Source: Paenibacillus dendrobii
GTDB lineage: Bacteria; Bacillota; Bacilli; Paenibacillales; Paenibacillaceae
DNA: 64,000 nt
Assembly: GCF_009807035.1 (NCBI RefSeq)
Contig: NZ_WUBI01000002.1
Span: 806,001-870,000, forward strand
Direction: 5' to 3'
The position numbers and the translations under genes were made by a program. Each line of letters starts with the position of its first letter. Position 1 is the first letter of the stretch. The notes under the pieces are model-generated. The model was not told the origin of the DNA, ran no database searches, and worked only from the letters and a program-made list of their open reading frames with translations. Of this stretch, positions 17,070 through 25,833 are shown in pieces.

Positions 17070-17762
17070 TTACTTCGCTTTCTCCTTAATCAGTCGGAAT
17101 ACTGCCGAAAGGGCATCCGAAAGCTTATTGCTTTTCATATGATCAACGAATTTTTCCCGATTGTGGTATAACTCCGTCACTTCGGCGACCAAGGAATCGC
17201 TATTCAATCCTTCCTCCTCCAGAACCCGGCAGTACCCTGCCTTCTCAAACGAACGGGCATTGAGGATTTGATCGCCCCGGCTCTGCTGCTTGGTCAGCGG
17301 AATGAGCATCATCGGTTTTTGAAGTGACAAAAATTCGAAAATGGAATTGGACCCGGCTCGTGAAATGACAATATCCGACATGGCCAAAACATCCGGCAGC
17401 TCCTCGTTTAAGTATTCATACTGCTTGTATCCGGCTACGCCGATGTTAGGGTCCAACTGGCCTTTTCCGCAAAGATGGACGATCTGGAAATGTTCTGCCA
17501 ACACCGGAAGCGCCGCCCTGACGGTCTCATTGATTTTGCGGGCTCCGAGGCTTCCCCCCATGATCAGCACCACCGGCTTATTCTTGTGAAATCCGCAGAA
17601 TGCCCTGCCCCGGTCCGCATGACCGCGCTGCAGCTCTTGCCGGATGACGGCTCCGACATAATGGGTCTTTTCCTTGCCTATGATCTCGCCCGTCTCCGGA
17701 AAGGTCGTACACACGGCGGATGCCATCGGAATGGATATACGGTTGGCAAGTCCCTTTAACAT
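17070..17762 (-). pseudogene. MurG-like glycosyltransferase, N-terminal third missing
   Basis: The 230 residues match the C-terminal two thirds of MurG (UDP-GlcNAc:lipid I N-acetylglucosaminyltransferase), closest to the second MurG form found in Bacillus. It begins at the equivalent of GLANRISIP and keeps the nucleotide-sugar domain: LIMGGSLGARKINE, HLCGKGQLD, ISRAGSNSIFEFLSLQKPMMLIPL and SRGDQILNARSF. The roughly 125 N-terminal residues with the GGTGGH-type loop that contact lipid I are absent; the upstream frame is stopped by TAA codons with no murG remnant in other frames. A TATAAT box and a weak ribosome binding site exist upstream, so a short product may be made. It is probably inactive. 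Confidence 0.75.
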
Positions 17763-17835
17763 CCTGTTGCTATTGTATTATACAGGCGGACTTTATATAA
17801 GTGCAGCTATTCCCCGATTAATTAGCCTGCCCCTC

Positions 17836-17864
17836 TTGCTATTCAACATTAAAATGTATAAAAT
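17836..17864 (+). promoter_or_regulatory. Promoter for the ABC-F leader transcript
   Basis: TTGCTA (17836-17841) and TAAAAT (17859-17864) are 17 bases apart. Transcription would start near 17871, just upstream of the ribosome binding site of the leader ORF. Confidence 0.55.
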
Positions 17865-17900
17865 AAATATAACTTTTTTACAACAGGAGGTGAGGTAGCA

Positions 17901-18050
17901 GTGGCACAACATTTTTCGAACAACCGGATTGATCAGCTTCCGTTGGCATTATCCGGAATTATTCATGAAACAGCCATGAACGGGATACGTCTGTCCATTT
18001 TTCAATATTCGGTTGTTCTCAAAAAATGTGAAATGCCGCTCCTACCTTAA
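17901..18050 (+). CDS. Leader peptide upstream of the ABC-F gene
   Basis: A 49-codon ORF starting at GTG 17901 behind a very strong ribosome binding site (AGGAGGTGAGGTAGCA), ending TAA at 18048-18050. Its first codons lie in one arm of an inverted repeat (17909-17926) whose other arm (18010-18029) is in its last third. A small hairpin (TTCAACG 18052-18058, CGTTGAA 18068-18074) and an intrinsic terminator follow before the ABC-F start. The position, strong ribosome binding site and downstream terminator fit a leader peptide for ribosome-mediated attenuation, as known for many resistance ABC-F and erm genes. The peptide itself is not recognised. Regulation is inferred. Confidence 0.6.
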   Translation: MAQHFSNNRIDQLPLALSGIIHETAMNGIRLSIFQYSVVLKKCEMPLLP

Positions 18051-18080
18051 CTTCAACGGAACTTATGCGTTGAACGTTCA

Positions 18081-18112
18081 GCCGCGGGGACATTTCCCTG
18101 CGGCTTTTTTTC
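18081..18112 (+). terminator. Attenuator-type terminator before the ABC-F gene
   Basis: GCCGCGGGGA pairs over 10 bp (one G-T) with TCCCTGCGGC around a 4-base loop, followed by seven T. It lies between the leader ORF and the ABC-F start codon, so transcription must pass it for the ATPase to be made. Confidence 0.85.
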
Positions 18113-18140
18113 TGTAGGCCCGGCATCTATGGAGGAATTC

Positions 18141-20048
18141 ATGATGATGATTCAATGCAAAAACGTACAAAAATACCACGGCGCCCAGCTGGTGCTGTCA
18201 GATATTAATCTCGAAATCTCCCATGGAGAAAAAGCCGCTCTCATCGGCCGCAACGGCAGCGGCAAAACCACCCTGTTTCACCTGCTAAAAGGTGAAGAAA
18301 ATCCGGATCAAGGAAGCATTGCCATCCAAAAAGGCGCGCGGATCGGCCTGCTTGCGCAGGTCCCGGAGGCATTGGAGGAGGAAATGGTATACGATGTGCT
18401 ATTGCGTCCCTTTGCCAATGTGCTGGAGTGGCAGGAGAGGATGCGTACCCTGGAGCTTCTCATGTCAGATCCTGAAAAAAGCGCGGATCCGCATGCCCTT
18501 GCAGACTGGCTTGAGGAATACGGCAAGGTACAGGAGAGGTTCGAACGAGCTGGCGGTTATGAAGTCGAATCTTCCGTTGCCCGGGTCGCCAATGGCCTAG
18601 GCATTCCATCCACTCAATTTTCAAGGCTCTTCACTTCCCTCTCCGGCGGAGAGAAAACGAAGGTCGGGCTTGCGGTGCTGCTGCTTGAAAAACCCGATGT
18701 CCTGCTGCTCGATGAACCGACGAACCATCTGGATATGGGAGCCATTCAGTGGCTGGAGCAGTTTCTCGCCGAATACGACGGGACCGTGCTGGCCATATCC
18801 CATGACCGTTATTTTCTGGACCGGCTTGTCTCGAAAGTGATCGAGATCGAGGACGGCGAAGCTTTCGTTTATCACACCAACTACAGCGGCTACCAGAAAG
18901 AGAAGGAAGAACGCCTGCTCCTGCAGTTTGCTCATTATCAGGAACAGCAGAAAAAAATCAAACAAATGCAGGAAAGCATCAAACAGCTGATTCAATGGGG
19001 TAACGAGGCCAATCCTCCGAATCCGGGCTTCCACCGCCGCGCAGCCTCAATGCAGAAAGCGCTGGATCGCATGGTCAAACTGAAGCGGCCCGTGCTCGAA
19101 CGAAAGAAAATGGATCTGTACCTGCAGCAGGATGACCGCTCCGGCAAACAGGTGCTTCTCTTCGACCAAGTCGGCAAGGTTTTCGGTGAACGCAGTCTGT
19201 TCCGCGGTGTGAATGGGCTCCTACGATACGGTGAAACGGTCATGCTTCTTGGTCCGAATGGCTGCGGTAAGAGTACTTTACTTCAAATGATTTTGGGCAG
19301 CGAGGAAGTTACCGAAGGGGCCATTGTACTGGGTTCCCGTGTCTCCATTGGCTATTTGGCCCAGCAGGAGCACCCGGAAAATGCGCGGCAGACGGTGCTT
19401 CAGTTCTACCGCGAGCAGGCAGCCATCGAGGAGGGAGAGGCACGCGGTAGACTGGCTCGCTTTCTGTTTTACGGAGCCGATGTGTTCAAAAGCGTCTCCA
19501 GCCTCTCCGGCGGGGAATGGACGCGTCTGCGATTTGCCGTTTTGATGGAGCTGAAACCAAACCTCCTTATTCTTGATGAACCGACCAACCATCTGGACAT
19601 CGATTCGAGGGAGGTGCTTGAGGAAGCGCTTGAGGAATTTCCGGGAACCATCCTGTCGGTGTCGCATGACCGCTACTTCATTAACCGCCTTGCCGATACC
19701 ATTTGGAGTCTCGAGCAAGGCAAGCTGAGTATCATCTCCGGAGGATTTGACCAGTACCAAATCCGTCCCGTCTATGAAAATCTGCCAGAAGCAAAAGAGG
19801 TCGAGAGTAACCCTGTCCCAGCATATGCTTCCAGAAAACAACGCCAATCCATGCCAAAAGCGACATCTGTTCCCTGGGAAAACGAAATTCAAAGCTCCGA
19901 ACAACAACTCCAAATTCTTGAGGAGCAAATGTTGGATCCTGCAATAGCCTGTGATGCAAATCGGCTTGCGGAGCTGCATGACGAAACCGAACGTCTCAAG
20001 GACCTCCTGCAGCAGCTGTATGAGGGTTGGATGAATTCCACAGATTGA
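18141..20048 (+). CDS. ABC-F family ATPase, probable ribosome protection or translation factor
   Basis: A 635-residue soluble protein with two ABC domains and no membrane segments. Walker A motifs are GRNGSGKT (near 36) and GPNGCGKS (near 375), signatures LSGGEKTKVGLA and LSGGEWTRLRFA, Walker B regions LLLDEPTNHLD and LILDEPTNHLD. The interdomain linker (about residues 250-330, with RRAASMQKALDRM) and a charged C-terminal coiled coil are typical of ABC-F proteins, which bind the ribosomal E site. Some members expel antibiotics. The attenuator in front of the gene favours antibiotic-responsive expression, but the drug class cannot be read from sequence. A GGAGG at 18131-18135 favours a start at 18141 or 18144 over the ATG at 18129. 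Confidence 0.9.
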   Translation: MMMIQCKNVQKYHGAQLVLSDINLEISHGEKAALIGRNGSGKTTLFHLLKGEENPDQGSIAIQKGARIGLLAQVPEALEEEMVYDVLLRPFANVLEWQERMRTLELLMSDPEKSADPHALADWLEEYGKVQERFERAGGYEVESSVARVANGLGIPSTQFSRLFTSLSGGEKTKVGLAVLLLEKPDVLLLDEPTNHLDMGAIQWLEQFLAEYDGTVLAISHDRYFLDRLVSKVIEIEDGEAFVYHTNYSGYQKEKEERLLLQFAHYQEQQKKIKQMQESIKQLIQWGNEANPPNPGFHRRAASMQKALDRMVKLKRPVLERKKMDLYLQQDDRSGKQVLLFDQVGKVFGERSLFRGVNGLLRYGETVMLLGPNGCGKSTLLQMILGSEEVTEGAIVLGSRVSIGYLAQQEHPENARQTVLQFYREQAAIEEGEARGRLARFLFYGADVFKSVSSLSGGEWTRLRFAVLMELKPNLLILDEPTNHLDIDSREVLEEALEEFPGTILSVSHDRYFINRLADTIWSLEQGKLSIISGGFDQYQIRPVYENLPEAKEVESNPVPAYASRKQRQSMPKATSVPWENEIQSSEQQLQILEEQMLDPAIACDANRLAELHDETERLKDLLQQLYEGWMNSTD

Positions 20049-20117
20049 CCCATTGCTAAGTGGATACCGTTCCGCTCTGGAAATCCTGGAAACCGAAGCT
20101 TAGCACCGATTCAAATC

Positions 20118-20149
20118 AAGAAGCCCGGCCATAGTTGGCCGGGCTTCTT
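20118..20149. terminator. Bidirectional terminator between the ABC-F and L25 genes
   Basis: A perfect 13-bp stem AAGAAGCCCGGCC/GGCCGGGCTTCTT with a 6-base loop between two convergent genes. Confidence 0.88.
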
Positions 20150-20176
20150 AATGCATGTATGTTAATCTCTATGAGA

Positions 20177-20797
20177 TTATTCCTGGGATTCTTCAGGCGA
20201 TGCTTCCGGCGCATCCTCTTCGGAGGTTTCTTCGCCTTCCGCTTCCAGTACTGCACGCGGAGCTGTGACAGATGCAATCAGCTCTTCCGGTGAAGCGACC
20301 AACGTAACGCCTTCAGGAAGCTTAATATCCGCTGCCACAAGCTTGTCGCCCATATTCAAATGGGAAATGTCCACTTCGATGGAAGCCGGCAAATTCGCAG
20401 GGAGAGCTTCGACCTCAAGCTCTGTTTCCTGATGCTGAAGAACGCCGCCCGATTTGGTTCCTAAGGCAGTTCCGTGGAATTCGATCGGAACACGAACCTT
20501 CAACCGTTTGTTTGCGGAAATTTGCAAAAAGTCAACGTGGCTCCATTCCCCGCCCTTTTTCTGAAAATCCTTAATAATGACATTAAGATCGGAGGAGCCC
20601 TCCACTTTAAGCTTGAACATTTCCGTACGTCCCGTTCTGGCTATCTTTGCGAGTTCCTTAGCATCCACGCTAAGCGGAATGTTTTCGGTTTGAGTCCCGT
20701 ATACGACGGCGGGAATACGACCTTTTTCTCTAAGGCTGCGCAAGCTTGAATGTTTGGTGTCGCTTCTTCGTTCTGCTGTAAGTGAATGTGATGACAT
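20177..20797 (-). CDS. rplY: 50S ribosomal protein L25 / general stress protein Ctc
   Basis: A 206-residue member of the long (TL5/Ctc) L25 family, which binds 5S rRNA. The N-terminal L25 domain includes LREKGRIPAVVYG and FQKKGGEWSHVDFLQI. The C-terminal beta domain includes VEALPANLPASIEVDISHLNMGDK, followed by an acidic tail rich in glutamate and serine. The ATG follows a near-perfect AAAGGAGGTTATTCAAG. In B. subtilis the orthologue ctc is a general stress gene. Nothing here shows how it is controlled. Confidence 0.95.
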   Translation of the reverse strand: MSSHSLTAERRSDTKHSSLRSLREKGRIPAVVYGTQTENIPLSVDAKELAKIARTGRTEMFKLKVEGSSDLNVIIKDFQKKGGEWSHVDFLQISANKRLKVRVPIEFHGTALGTKSGGVLQHQETELEVEALPANLPASIEVDISHLNMGDKLVAADIKLPEGVTLVASPEELIASVTAPRAVLEAEGEETSEEDAPEASPEESQE

Positions 20798-20931
20798 CTT
20801 GAATAACCTCCTTTGATAGTTGCTGTCTACTCTAGCCGCAAGTTAGACGGCATATCTATGTATTACCCATTCCGAAGACAAAACAAACGTTTCCTTAAGA
20901 AGTATTCCCCATATGGCTGCTTTTAACGCTA

Positions 20932-20970
20932 AGAAACCTGCCGCAAAGAACCGCAGCAGGTTTTCTTCAT
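20932..20970 (-). terminator. Terminator of the cupin gene
   Basis: AACCTGC...GCAGGTT arms with inner CGC/GCG-type pairing lie 23 bases downstream of the cupin stop. Confidence 0.6.
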
Positions 20971-20992
20971 AAAACTTATCATCATTGTCAGC

Positions 20993-21445
20993 TTAATCGA
21001 TCATCGTAAAATCATCGAAGTGAAATCCCGGTGACACGACGCAGGATACAAGAACCGGCTCGTCACCAAGCGGTCGTGCTTCCTGCCATACATTGGCGGG
21101 AACCAACGCTTGGGGAACCTGTCCCTTTTCCATATCCATCCCAAGTATGATTTCGGTGCGTTCTCCCGGATTCTCGCTATCGCCGCCAAGCGCCAACATC
21201 AGTGGACTCCCCGAGTGCCACATCCACAATTCGTCTGAGAATACACGATGCCACTTGGAGAATTCACCAGGGTGAAGCAAGAAATAAATGGATGTAGCTG
21301 CCGGACGCGAACCGGAGTATTTCGGATCCAGAACTTCCTTGGGAATTTCGAATGATGCTTCCCAAAGTCTTTTATACCAACCGCCTTCCGGATGAGGCTG
21401 CAGGTCCAAGGTTTTCACCAAGGGAGACAACAACGTTTGGTTCAT
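20993..21445 (-). CDS. DUF985 family cupin protein
   Basis: A 150-residue single-domain protein of the cupin_5/DUF985 family. Typical segments are LDLQPHPEGGWYKRLWE, TSIYFLLHPGEFSKWHRV, DELWMWHSG and SCVVSPGFHFDDF. These supply the histidines and glutamates of a possible metal- or ligand-binding pocket. Members are small, soluble and mostly without known function; some yeast and bacterial homologues bind sugar or nucleotide-like ligands. The ATG follows AAAGGATAAAT. Monocistronic by position. Confidence 0.9.
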   Translation of the reverse strand: MNQTLLSPLVKTLDLQPHPEGGWYKRLWEASFEIPKEVLDPKYSGSRPAATSIYFLLHPGEFSKWHRVFSDELWMWHSGSPLMLALGGDSENPGERTEIILGMDMEKGQVPQALVPANVWQEARPLGDEPVLVSCVVSPGFHFDDFTMID

Positions 21446-21632
21446 ATTTATCCTTCTTTCTATATCGGGAATTATACAAATCCTATTGTAACAACCTTAT
21501 ACAAAGGGAATCTGCCATTTACTTTATCAAATACTGTCCAGCCTTGTAAATGATCAGATTCCGAGCGCAGATAGCTTGTGATGCCATTTCATTATGATTG
21601 CCCGTTTTGAATGCAAAGTCAGCGGGAACATC

Positions 21633-23120
21633 TTAACGCTCGCCCGTTAACATTTTCCGCTTCCCGGATTCCGGATCCTGGACAGTGCCGCTCTCTTCGT
21701 CAAACTCCATCGTCCACCGTGTATTGTTCTCATAAAAAGGCCACTCCAATCCCTCTGCAGACGGATTATCGTTCTTAGCAAAAGCAATCCAGGCGGCCTG
21801 CATCTGATCTGCCATGCGCCGCATTCTCGCATCAACTGGAATCCCCGCTGCCTGCAGCAGATCCAGATTTCCCAGAACGAACGGTATTTCAGCCGAGTGA
21901 AAAGCTTTGCCGAGCAAAGGATGTCCTGGAATCATTCCGAAATCATAACGGTACATCCACACACGCGCATGTTTACGTTGAGCCTCGGCAAATTGCAGCG
22001 ACGATCTCCAGAAGTACAGATCGGTCATGGCTTGGCGCTGGCCCTCGGCCGTTAAAGGATACCCTTCGATCCAGGAAGCAGCTTCAGGCGTACCGGTTAC
22101 CGTAACGAATGCTTTGGCATTTGCTTCAGCTGGCAGCATCGGCGTGTCTTCCTTAATAAACAATGCTCCTTCGTCCCGGTTGGTCCCAATGACCACCTGA
22201 ATCCCTTCCGCCGAACCTTCGGCGATACTCACAAGCGGGGGACGAGGCAGCTCCGTTCCGTCTATAACAGGCTGGAAGAACATCACGGCTGCGGCACCTG
22301 CAGCACGCTTCAGTTTGTCCCCCGCGCGGAGAATCTCTTCAGCCGGTATGGCAAGCAACTTATCCAGTTCGTCCTCCCGGACGCCCAACTCATCAAGCAA
22401 AGCTTTTGCCAGCGTACGTCCATGCCGTTCCGAAATGGCTTGCGAAGCGCCGCTCTGCATAATGGCACGCCTGAACAAGCCCTTCGCCTTCGGCATCGCC
22501 ATCAGCGCGGCAATGCTCATGCTCCCGGCCGATTCGCCGAAGACGGTGACGTCGCCCGGATCGCCCCCGAATGCGGCAATATTGTCACGAACCCATTCCA
22601 GCGCTGCAATCTGATCGAGGAGGCCGGCATTGCTGACATAACCATCCTCATCGCCTTCAGAATAATGACCTAGAGGCGCAAATCCCAGCGGTCCTAGCCG
22701 ATAACTTATTGAGACGACAATCAGTCCGCCGCGGTCCGCTAGATTGCCACCGTCATAGATCGGAAGACCTCCTCCACCAGTTACGAATGCTCCGCCATGA
22801 ATCCAGACCATCACGGGCAATGAGGATGCCGCCGGCGTTTCAGGTGCCCAAACATTAACATATAGGCAGTCTTCCGACTGAGGAATGTCGCCGCGTTTGA
22901 GCCCAAAAGCTCCCCCTGTCGGATCCACCGGCTGAGGAGCCAGAGGACCGGGAGCCTGCGTTTTCCTTGTTCCCGTCCATGGTTCGACAGGAGCCGGTCT
23001 GCGGAACCGGCGATCTCCAACGGGCGGCTCCGCAAAAGGGATTCCCTTCCAGGCTTTAACGCCGTTTAGTCTGATTCCTTCTATGAGACCGCTATGTATG
23101 CGGATAGTGAGATCGTCCAA
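21633..23120 (-). CDS. Type B carboxylesterase (para-nitrobenzyl esterase family)
   Basis: A 495-residue alpha/beta hydrolase. The oxyanion-hole segment is MVWIHGGAFVTGGG; the nucleophile elbow is FGESAGSMS with serine about residue 185; an acidic residue follows in the NRDEGALF region, and the histidine lies in the FHSAEIPFV segment near 400. The N-terminal pattern GLIEGIRLNGVKAWKGIPFAEPPVG is diagnostic. No signal peptide is seen, so it is probably cytoplasmic. A TTG start at 23120 behind AAAGGATG gives the usual N-terminus (MDDLTIRIHSG); an ATG 16 codons upstream has no ribosome binding site. The physiological ester is unknown. Confidence 0.9.
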   Translation of the reverse strand: MDDLTIRIHSGLIEGIRLNGVKAWKGIPFAEPPVGDRRFRRPAPVEPWTGTRKTQAPGPLAPQPVDPTGGAFGLKRGDIPQSEDCLYVNVWAPETPAASSLPVMVWIHGGAFVTGGGGLPIYDGGNLADRGGLIVVSISYRLGPLGFAPLGHYSEGDEDGYVSNAGLLDQIAALEWVRDNIAAFGGDPGDVTVFGESAGSMSIAALMAMPKAKGLFRRAIMQSGASQAISERHGRTLAKALLDELGVREDELDKLLAIPAEEILRAGDKLKRAAGAAAVMFFQPVIDGTELPRPPLVSIAEGSAEGIQVVIGTNRDEGALFIKEDTPMLPAEANAKAFVTVTGTPEAASWIEGYPLTAEGQRQAMTDLYFWRSSLQFAEAQRKHARVWMYRYDFGMIPGHPLLGKAFHSAEIPFVLGNLDLLQAAGIPVDARMRRMADQMQAAWIAFAKNDNPSAEGLEWPFYENNTRWTMEFDEESGTVQDPESGKRKMLTGER

Positions 23121-23519
23121 TTCATGACATCCTTTCTCTCGGTAACTTTGATGCTTATATTTTACCATTATTGAACGGGCAACCCAATTTCACGTCAAGA
23201 TACGTTTTAGATTCATTTTCCTTGGCTCCTTTCTTACATCAAAATCGATCAAGCGCCAAAGAAATGATTTCCTAAAATTCTGTTCCAGCAGCCGACATAC
23301 GATACCTGACTTCGTAAAAAAGAACCTGCCATGATAACGACAGGTTCTTTTAGAAGGTGGAAATGACTTTAACGAAATAAGATGAGAGCCTGTCATCACT
23401 TCACATGCTAATGATTATTACGAATTCTGTTGCCCTCGAATTTCTGTTTTTGGGATCCATTCATTTCTTCAGAATAATTCCGTCTTCTCCGTTAAAGTAT
23501 TCCTGTTCTTTCGTTCATT
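23121..23519. other. Intergenic region between the thiE end and the esterase gene
   Basis: This 399-base region carries one strong bidirectional hairpin (AAAAAGAACCTG 23317-23328 with CAGGTTCTTTT 23341-23351) that can terminate a transcript. The remainder is A/T-rich, likely contains the esterase promoter near its right-hand start, and shows no gene. Confidence 0.55.
23316..23352. terminator. Hairpin terminator downstream of thiE
   Basis: An 11-bp stem AAAAGAACCTG/CAGGTTCTTTT with a 12-base loop, A-run on one side and T-run on the other. It lies about 170 bases past thiE. Confidence 0.7.
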
Positions 23520-24191
23520 CTATATGCGTCCGGACGACGAGGCCCGAACCTTATGGGCCAGCTGCTGTGCGGCTTGCCGCAGATCTTGCGCCCCGGTAAT
23601 CGCGGATATCACGGCAATGCCGTCCGCTCCGGCACCAATCACGTCTGCTGCACGCTCTGCGGTAATTCCGCCGATGCCGACCAGCGGGAGCGATACGTTT
23701 TCCCGTCTTAGATCCCGCAGGACCCCTGGTCCCTGAGCTTCGCGCGCATCGTCCTTGGATTGCGTCGGATAAATTGGCCCTACGCCGAAATAGTCGACCG
23801 CCAGGTTCTCAGCCCGCTTTGCTTCCTCGACCGAATGGACGGACAGCCCCAGAATCTTGTCTCCTATCCGGGTTCGTACCCGCTCCGCAGGCTCATCATC
23901 CTGTCCGATATGAACGCCATCCGCATCTATGGCCAGCGCCAGGTCAACGTCATCATTAATGATCAGAGGAATGCTAAAACTACGACAGATAACCAAGATA
24001 CGCCTGGCAAGCTCCTCCTTAGCAGCCCCCTTCAGGGCGTTTCGTCCCTTCTCTCTAAACTGTACCATCGTAACTCCGCCACGAACCGCCTCCTCTACGG
24101 CGGCTGCAGGATCACCATGGCAATTGGCACTGCCGAGGACTAGATATAGGCGTAAGGACTTCCTCAAGCTTTCAATATCGACTCGGCTCAT
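23520..24191 (-). CDS. thiE: Thiamine phosphate synthase
   Basis: A 223-residue TIM-barrel enzyme that joins hydroxymethylpyrimidine diphosphate and thiazole phosphate to thiamine phosphate. Family motifs seen are GGVTMVQFREKG, FSIPLIINDDVDLALAIDADGVHIGQDD, LGLSVHSVEEAKRA, DYFGVGPIYPTQSK and VGIGGITAERAADVIGAGADGIAVISAI. The ATG at 24191 overlaps the thiD stop by four bases (ATGA) and follows AAAGGAG. It is the last gene of the tenA-thiM-thiD-thiE operon and so falls under the TPP riboswitch upstream. Confidence 0.96.
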   Translation of the reverse strand: MSRVDIESLRKSLRLYLVLGSANCHGDPAAAVEEAVRGGVTMVQFREKGRNALKGAAKEELARRILVICRSFSIPLIINDDVDLALAIDADGVHIGQDDEPAERVRTRIGDKILGLSVHSVEEAKRAENLAVDYFGVGPIYPTQSKDDAREAQGPGVLRDLRRENVSLPLVGIGGITAERAADVIGAGADGIAVISAITGAQDLRQAAQQLAHKVRASSSGRI

Positions 24192-25000
24192 CGGACAAGC
24201 TCCTTTCGGCGGCGGTATGCCCAATGATTCGTGGGTCCGCTCCCTTCTCCAAGTTCCACCGCATCCTCGATCGCGGCCTGAATAAACTTCCGGCCCGTAC
24301 CAACCGCTTCAAGCACCTCGCTCCCTTTGGCCAGCTCAGCCGTAATCGCGGCCGAAAATGTACAGCCCGTTCCATGCGTATGTTTAGTGGCAATTCTCCG
24401 TCCTTCAAGCAGCGTGAAGGTATGGCCATCGTACAGCAGATCCACGACCTGATCGGTCGATGGATCGTGTCCGCCCTTGATGACGACCATACGGGCGCCA
24501 TATTCGGCAATTCTTACCGCCGCTTCACGCCGGTCCTCCAGTGTTAAGATCGCCATTCCGGCAAGGACTTCTGCTTCGGGTATATTGGGCGTAACGATCC
24601 GGGCGAGTGGCAGCAGCTTATATTTCAATGCATCAACTGCATCCTGAAGCAGCAGATCCGCTCCTCCCTTCGCCACCATCACCGGGTCTACGACGACATT
24701 TTTCCAACCGAAGGCTTGTATGCAATCAGCCACCGCATCAATAATAGGCGCGCTGAACAGCATCCCTGTCTTTAGGGCATCGACCCCCAAATCCTCACCC
24801 ACTGCCTGAATCTGTTCCGCAACGGCGGCGGCGGCCAATGGATATACGCCTTGTACGCCCAACGTATTTTGGACCGTCACAGCCGTAATCGCCGTCATCC
24901 CGAATACGTCAAGCTCTTGGAATGTTTTAATATCAGCCTGAATACCGGCGCCTCCACCGCTGTCGGAGCCTGCGATGGTCAGAGCTCTTGGAGCGCTCAT
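24188..25000 (-). CDS. thiD: Hydroxymethylpyrimidine/phosphomethylpyrimidine kinase
   Basis: A 270-residue ribokinase-fold enzyme that phosphorylates hydroxymethylpyrimidine twice. It begins ALTIAGSDSGGGAGIQADIKTFQELDVFGMTAITAVTVQNT, the ThiD signature, and contains VVDPVMVAKGG and the catalytic anion-hole segment KHTHGTGCTFSAAI near residues 207-220. It overlaps thiM by four bases at its start and thiE by four at its end, which indicates translational coupling. Confidence 0.96.
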   Translation of the reverse strand: MSAPRALTIAGSDSGGGAGIQADIKTFQELDVFGMTAITAVTVQNTLGVQGVYPLAAAAVAEQIQAVGEDLGVDALKTGMLFSAPIIDAVADCIQAFGWKNVVVDPVMVAKGGADLLLQDAVDALKYKLLPLARIVTPNIPEAEVLAGMAILTLEDRREAAVRIAEYGARMVVIKGGHDPSTDQVVDLLYDGHTFTLLEGRRIATKHTHGTGCTFSAAITAELAKGSEVLEAVGTGRKFIQAAIEDAVELGEGSGPTNHWAYRRRKELVR

Positions 25001-25833
25001 TGCAAAAATCCTCTTCCTGCTGAAACCCGGTGACAGATGACCGCCTCCTCCTCAACCGGGATTTGGTCCATTTCGGATAAGGCATCAAGAAATGCGGTTT
25101 GGAAGCTTCCCGGACCACGGAATCCCGCAGCGTCGTATGCCCTGGTTGCCGCCGCACCGTATAAGGCGAGGGCGGCTGCACCTGCTGTCAGCAAATCAGG
25201 CTCTACCGCAGCAAAAGCTCCCATCACCGAGGTCAGCAGGCAACCCGTGCCCGTCACCCGGGTCATGATCGGATGACCTCCCCGGATAACATAACTTTTC
25301 GTGCCGTCCGTTATGACGTCTTCCTTACCCGTTATAGCTACGATCGTGCCAATCCGATGAGCAGCCCTCGCAGCAAGATCGATCGGTGTCTCCTCCTCTG
25401 CCCCGTCTGCGTCAACTCCTTTTATGGCTGCGGCTTCGCCGATTAAATGGGCCACCTCGGCCGCATTGCCGCGAACCATGGCAATCCGGACCTCTCGCAA
25501 TATTTCCAGAGCCGACCTCGTCCGGAATGGCGTTGCTCCTGCCCCCACAGGATCGAGCAGTACCGGGATGCCATGGAGATTGGCCGACCGTCCTGCCAGA
25601 ATCGCGGCTTCAACCAGTTCAGCGCTGAGCGTACCCAGATTCAGCACTAATGCTCCAGCCATCCTGGCCATATCGGCAACCTCTTCCCGCGCATAAGCCA
25701 TCACGGGAGAAGCACCAATAGCCAAAAGCCCGTTCGCCGTAAAATTCGTGACGACCACATTTGTAATGTTATGTACTAAGGGTCGCCGCTGTTTGATAAA
25801 ATGAGGCAACAGCTGCATGTGTGAAACCATCAT
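24997..25833 (-). CDS. thiM: Hydroxyethylthiazole kinase
   Basis: A 278-residue ribokinase-like enzyme for salvage of the thiazole moiety of thiamine. The N-terminal PLVHNITNVVVTNFTANGLLAIGASPVMA and the C-terminal active loop VTGTGCLLTSVMGAF are diagnostic, and VLLDPVGAGATPFR is also present. Start ATGs at 25833 and 25830 are both possible; the first gives a four-base overlap with the tenA stop. Together with tenA and thiD it indicates that the operon is weighted toward salvage of degraded thiamine. Confidence 0.95.
   Translation of the reverse strand: MMVSHMQLLPHFIKQRRPLVHNITNVVVTNFTANGLLAIGASPVMAYAREEVADMARMAGALVLNLGTLSAELVEAAILAGRSANLHGIPVLLDPVGAGATPFRTRSALEILREVRIAMVRGNAAEVAHLIGEAAAIKGVDADGAEEETPIDLAARAAHRIGTIVAITGKEDVITDGTKSYVIRGGHPIMTRVTGTGCLLTSVMGAFAAVEPDLLTAGAAALALYGAAATRAYDAAGFRGPGSFQTAFLDALSEMDQIPVEEEAVICHRVSAGRGFLQ

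Noticed and set aside
19278..19979. Minus-strand frame of 233 residues
   Set aside because: Antisense to the second ATPase domain of the ABC-F gene.
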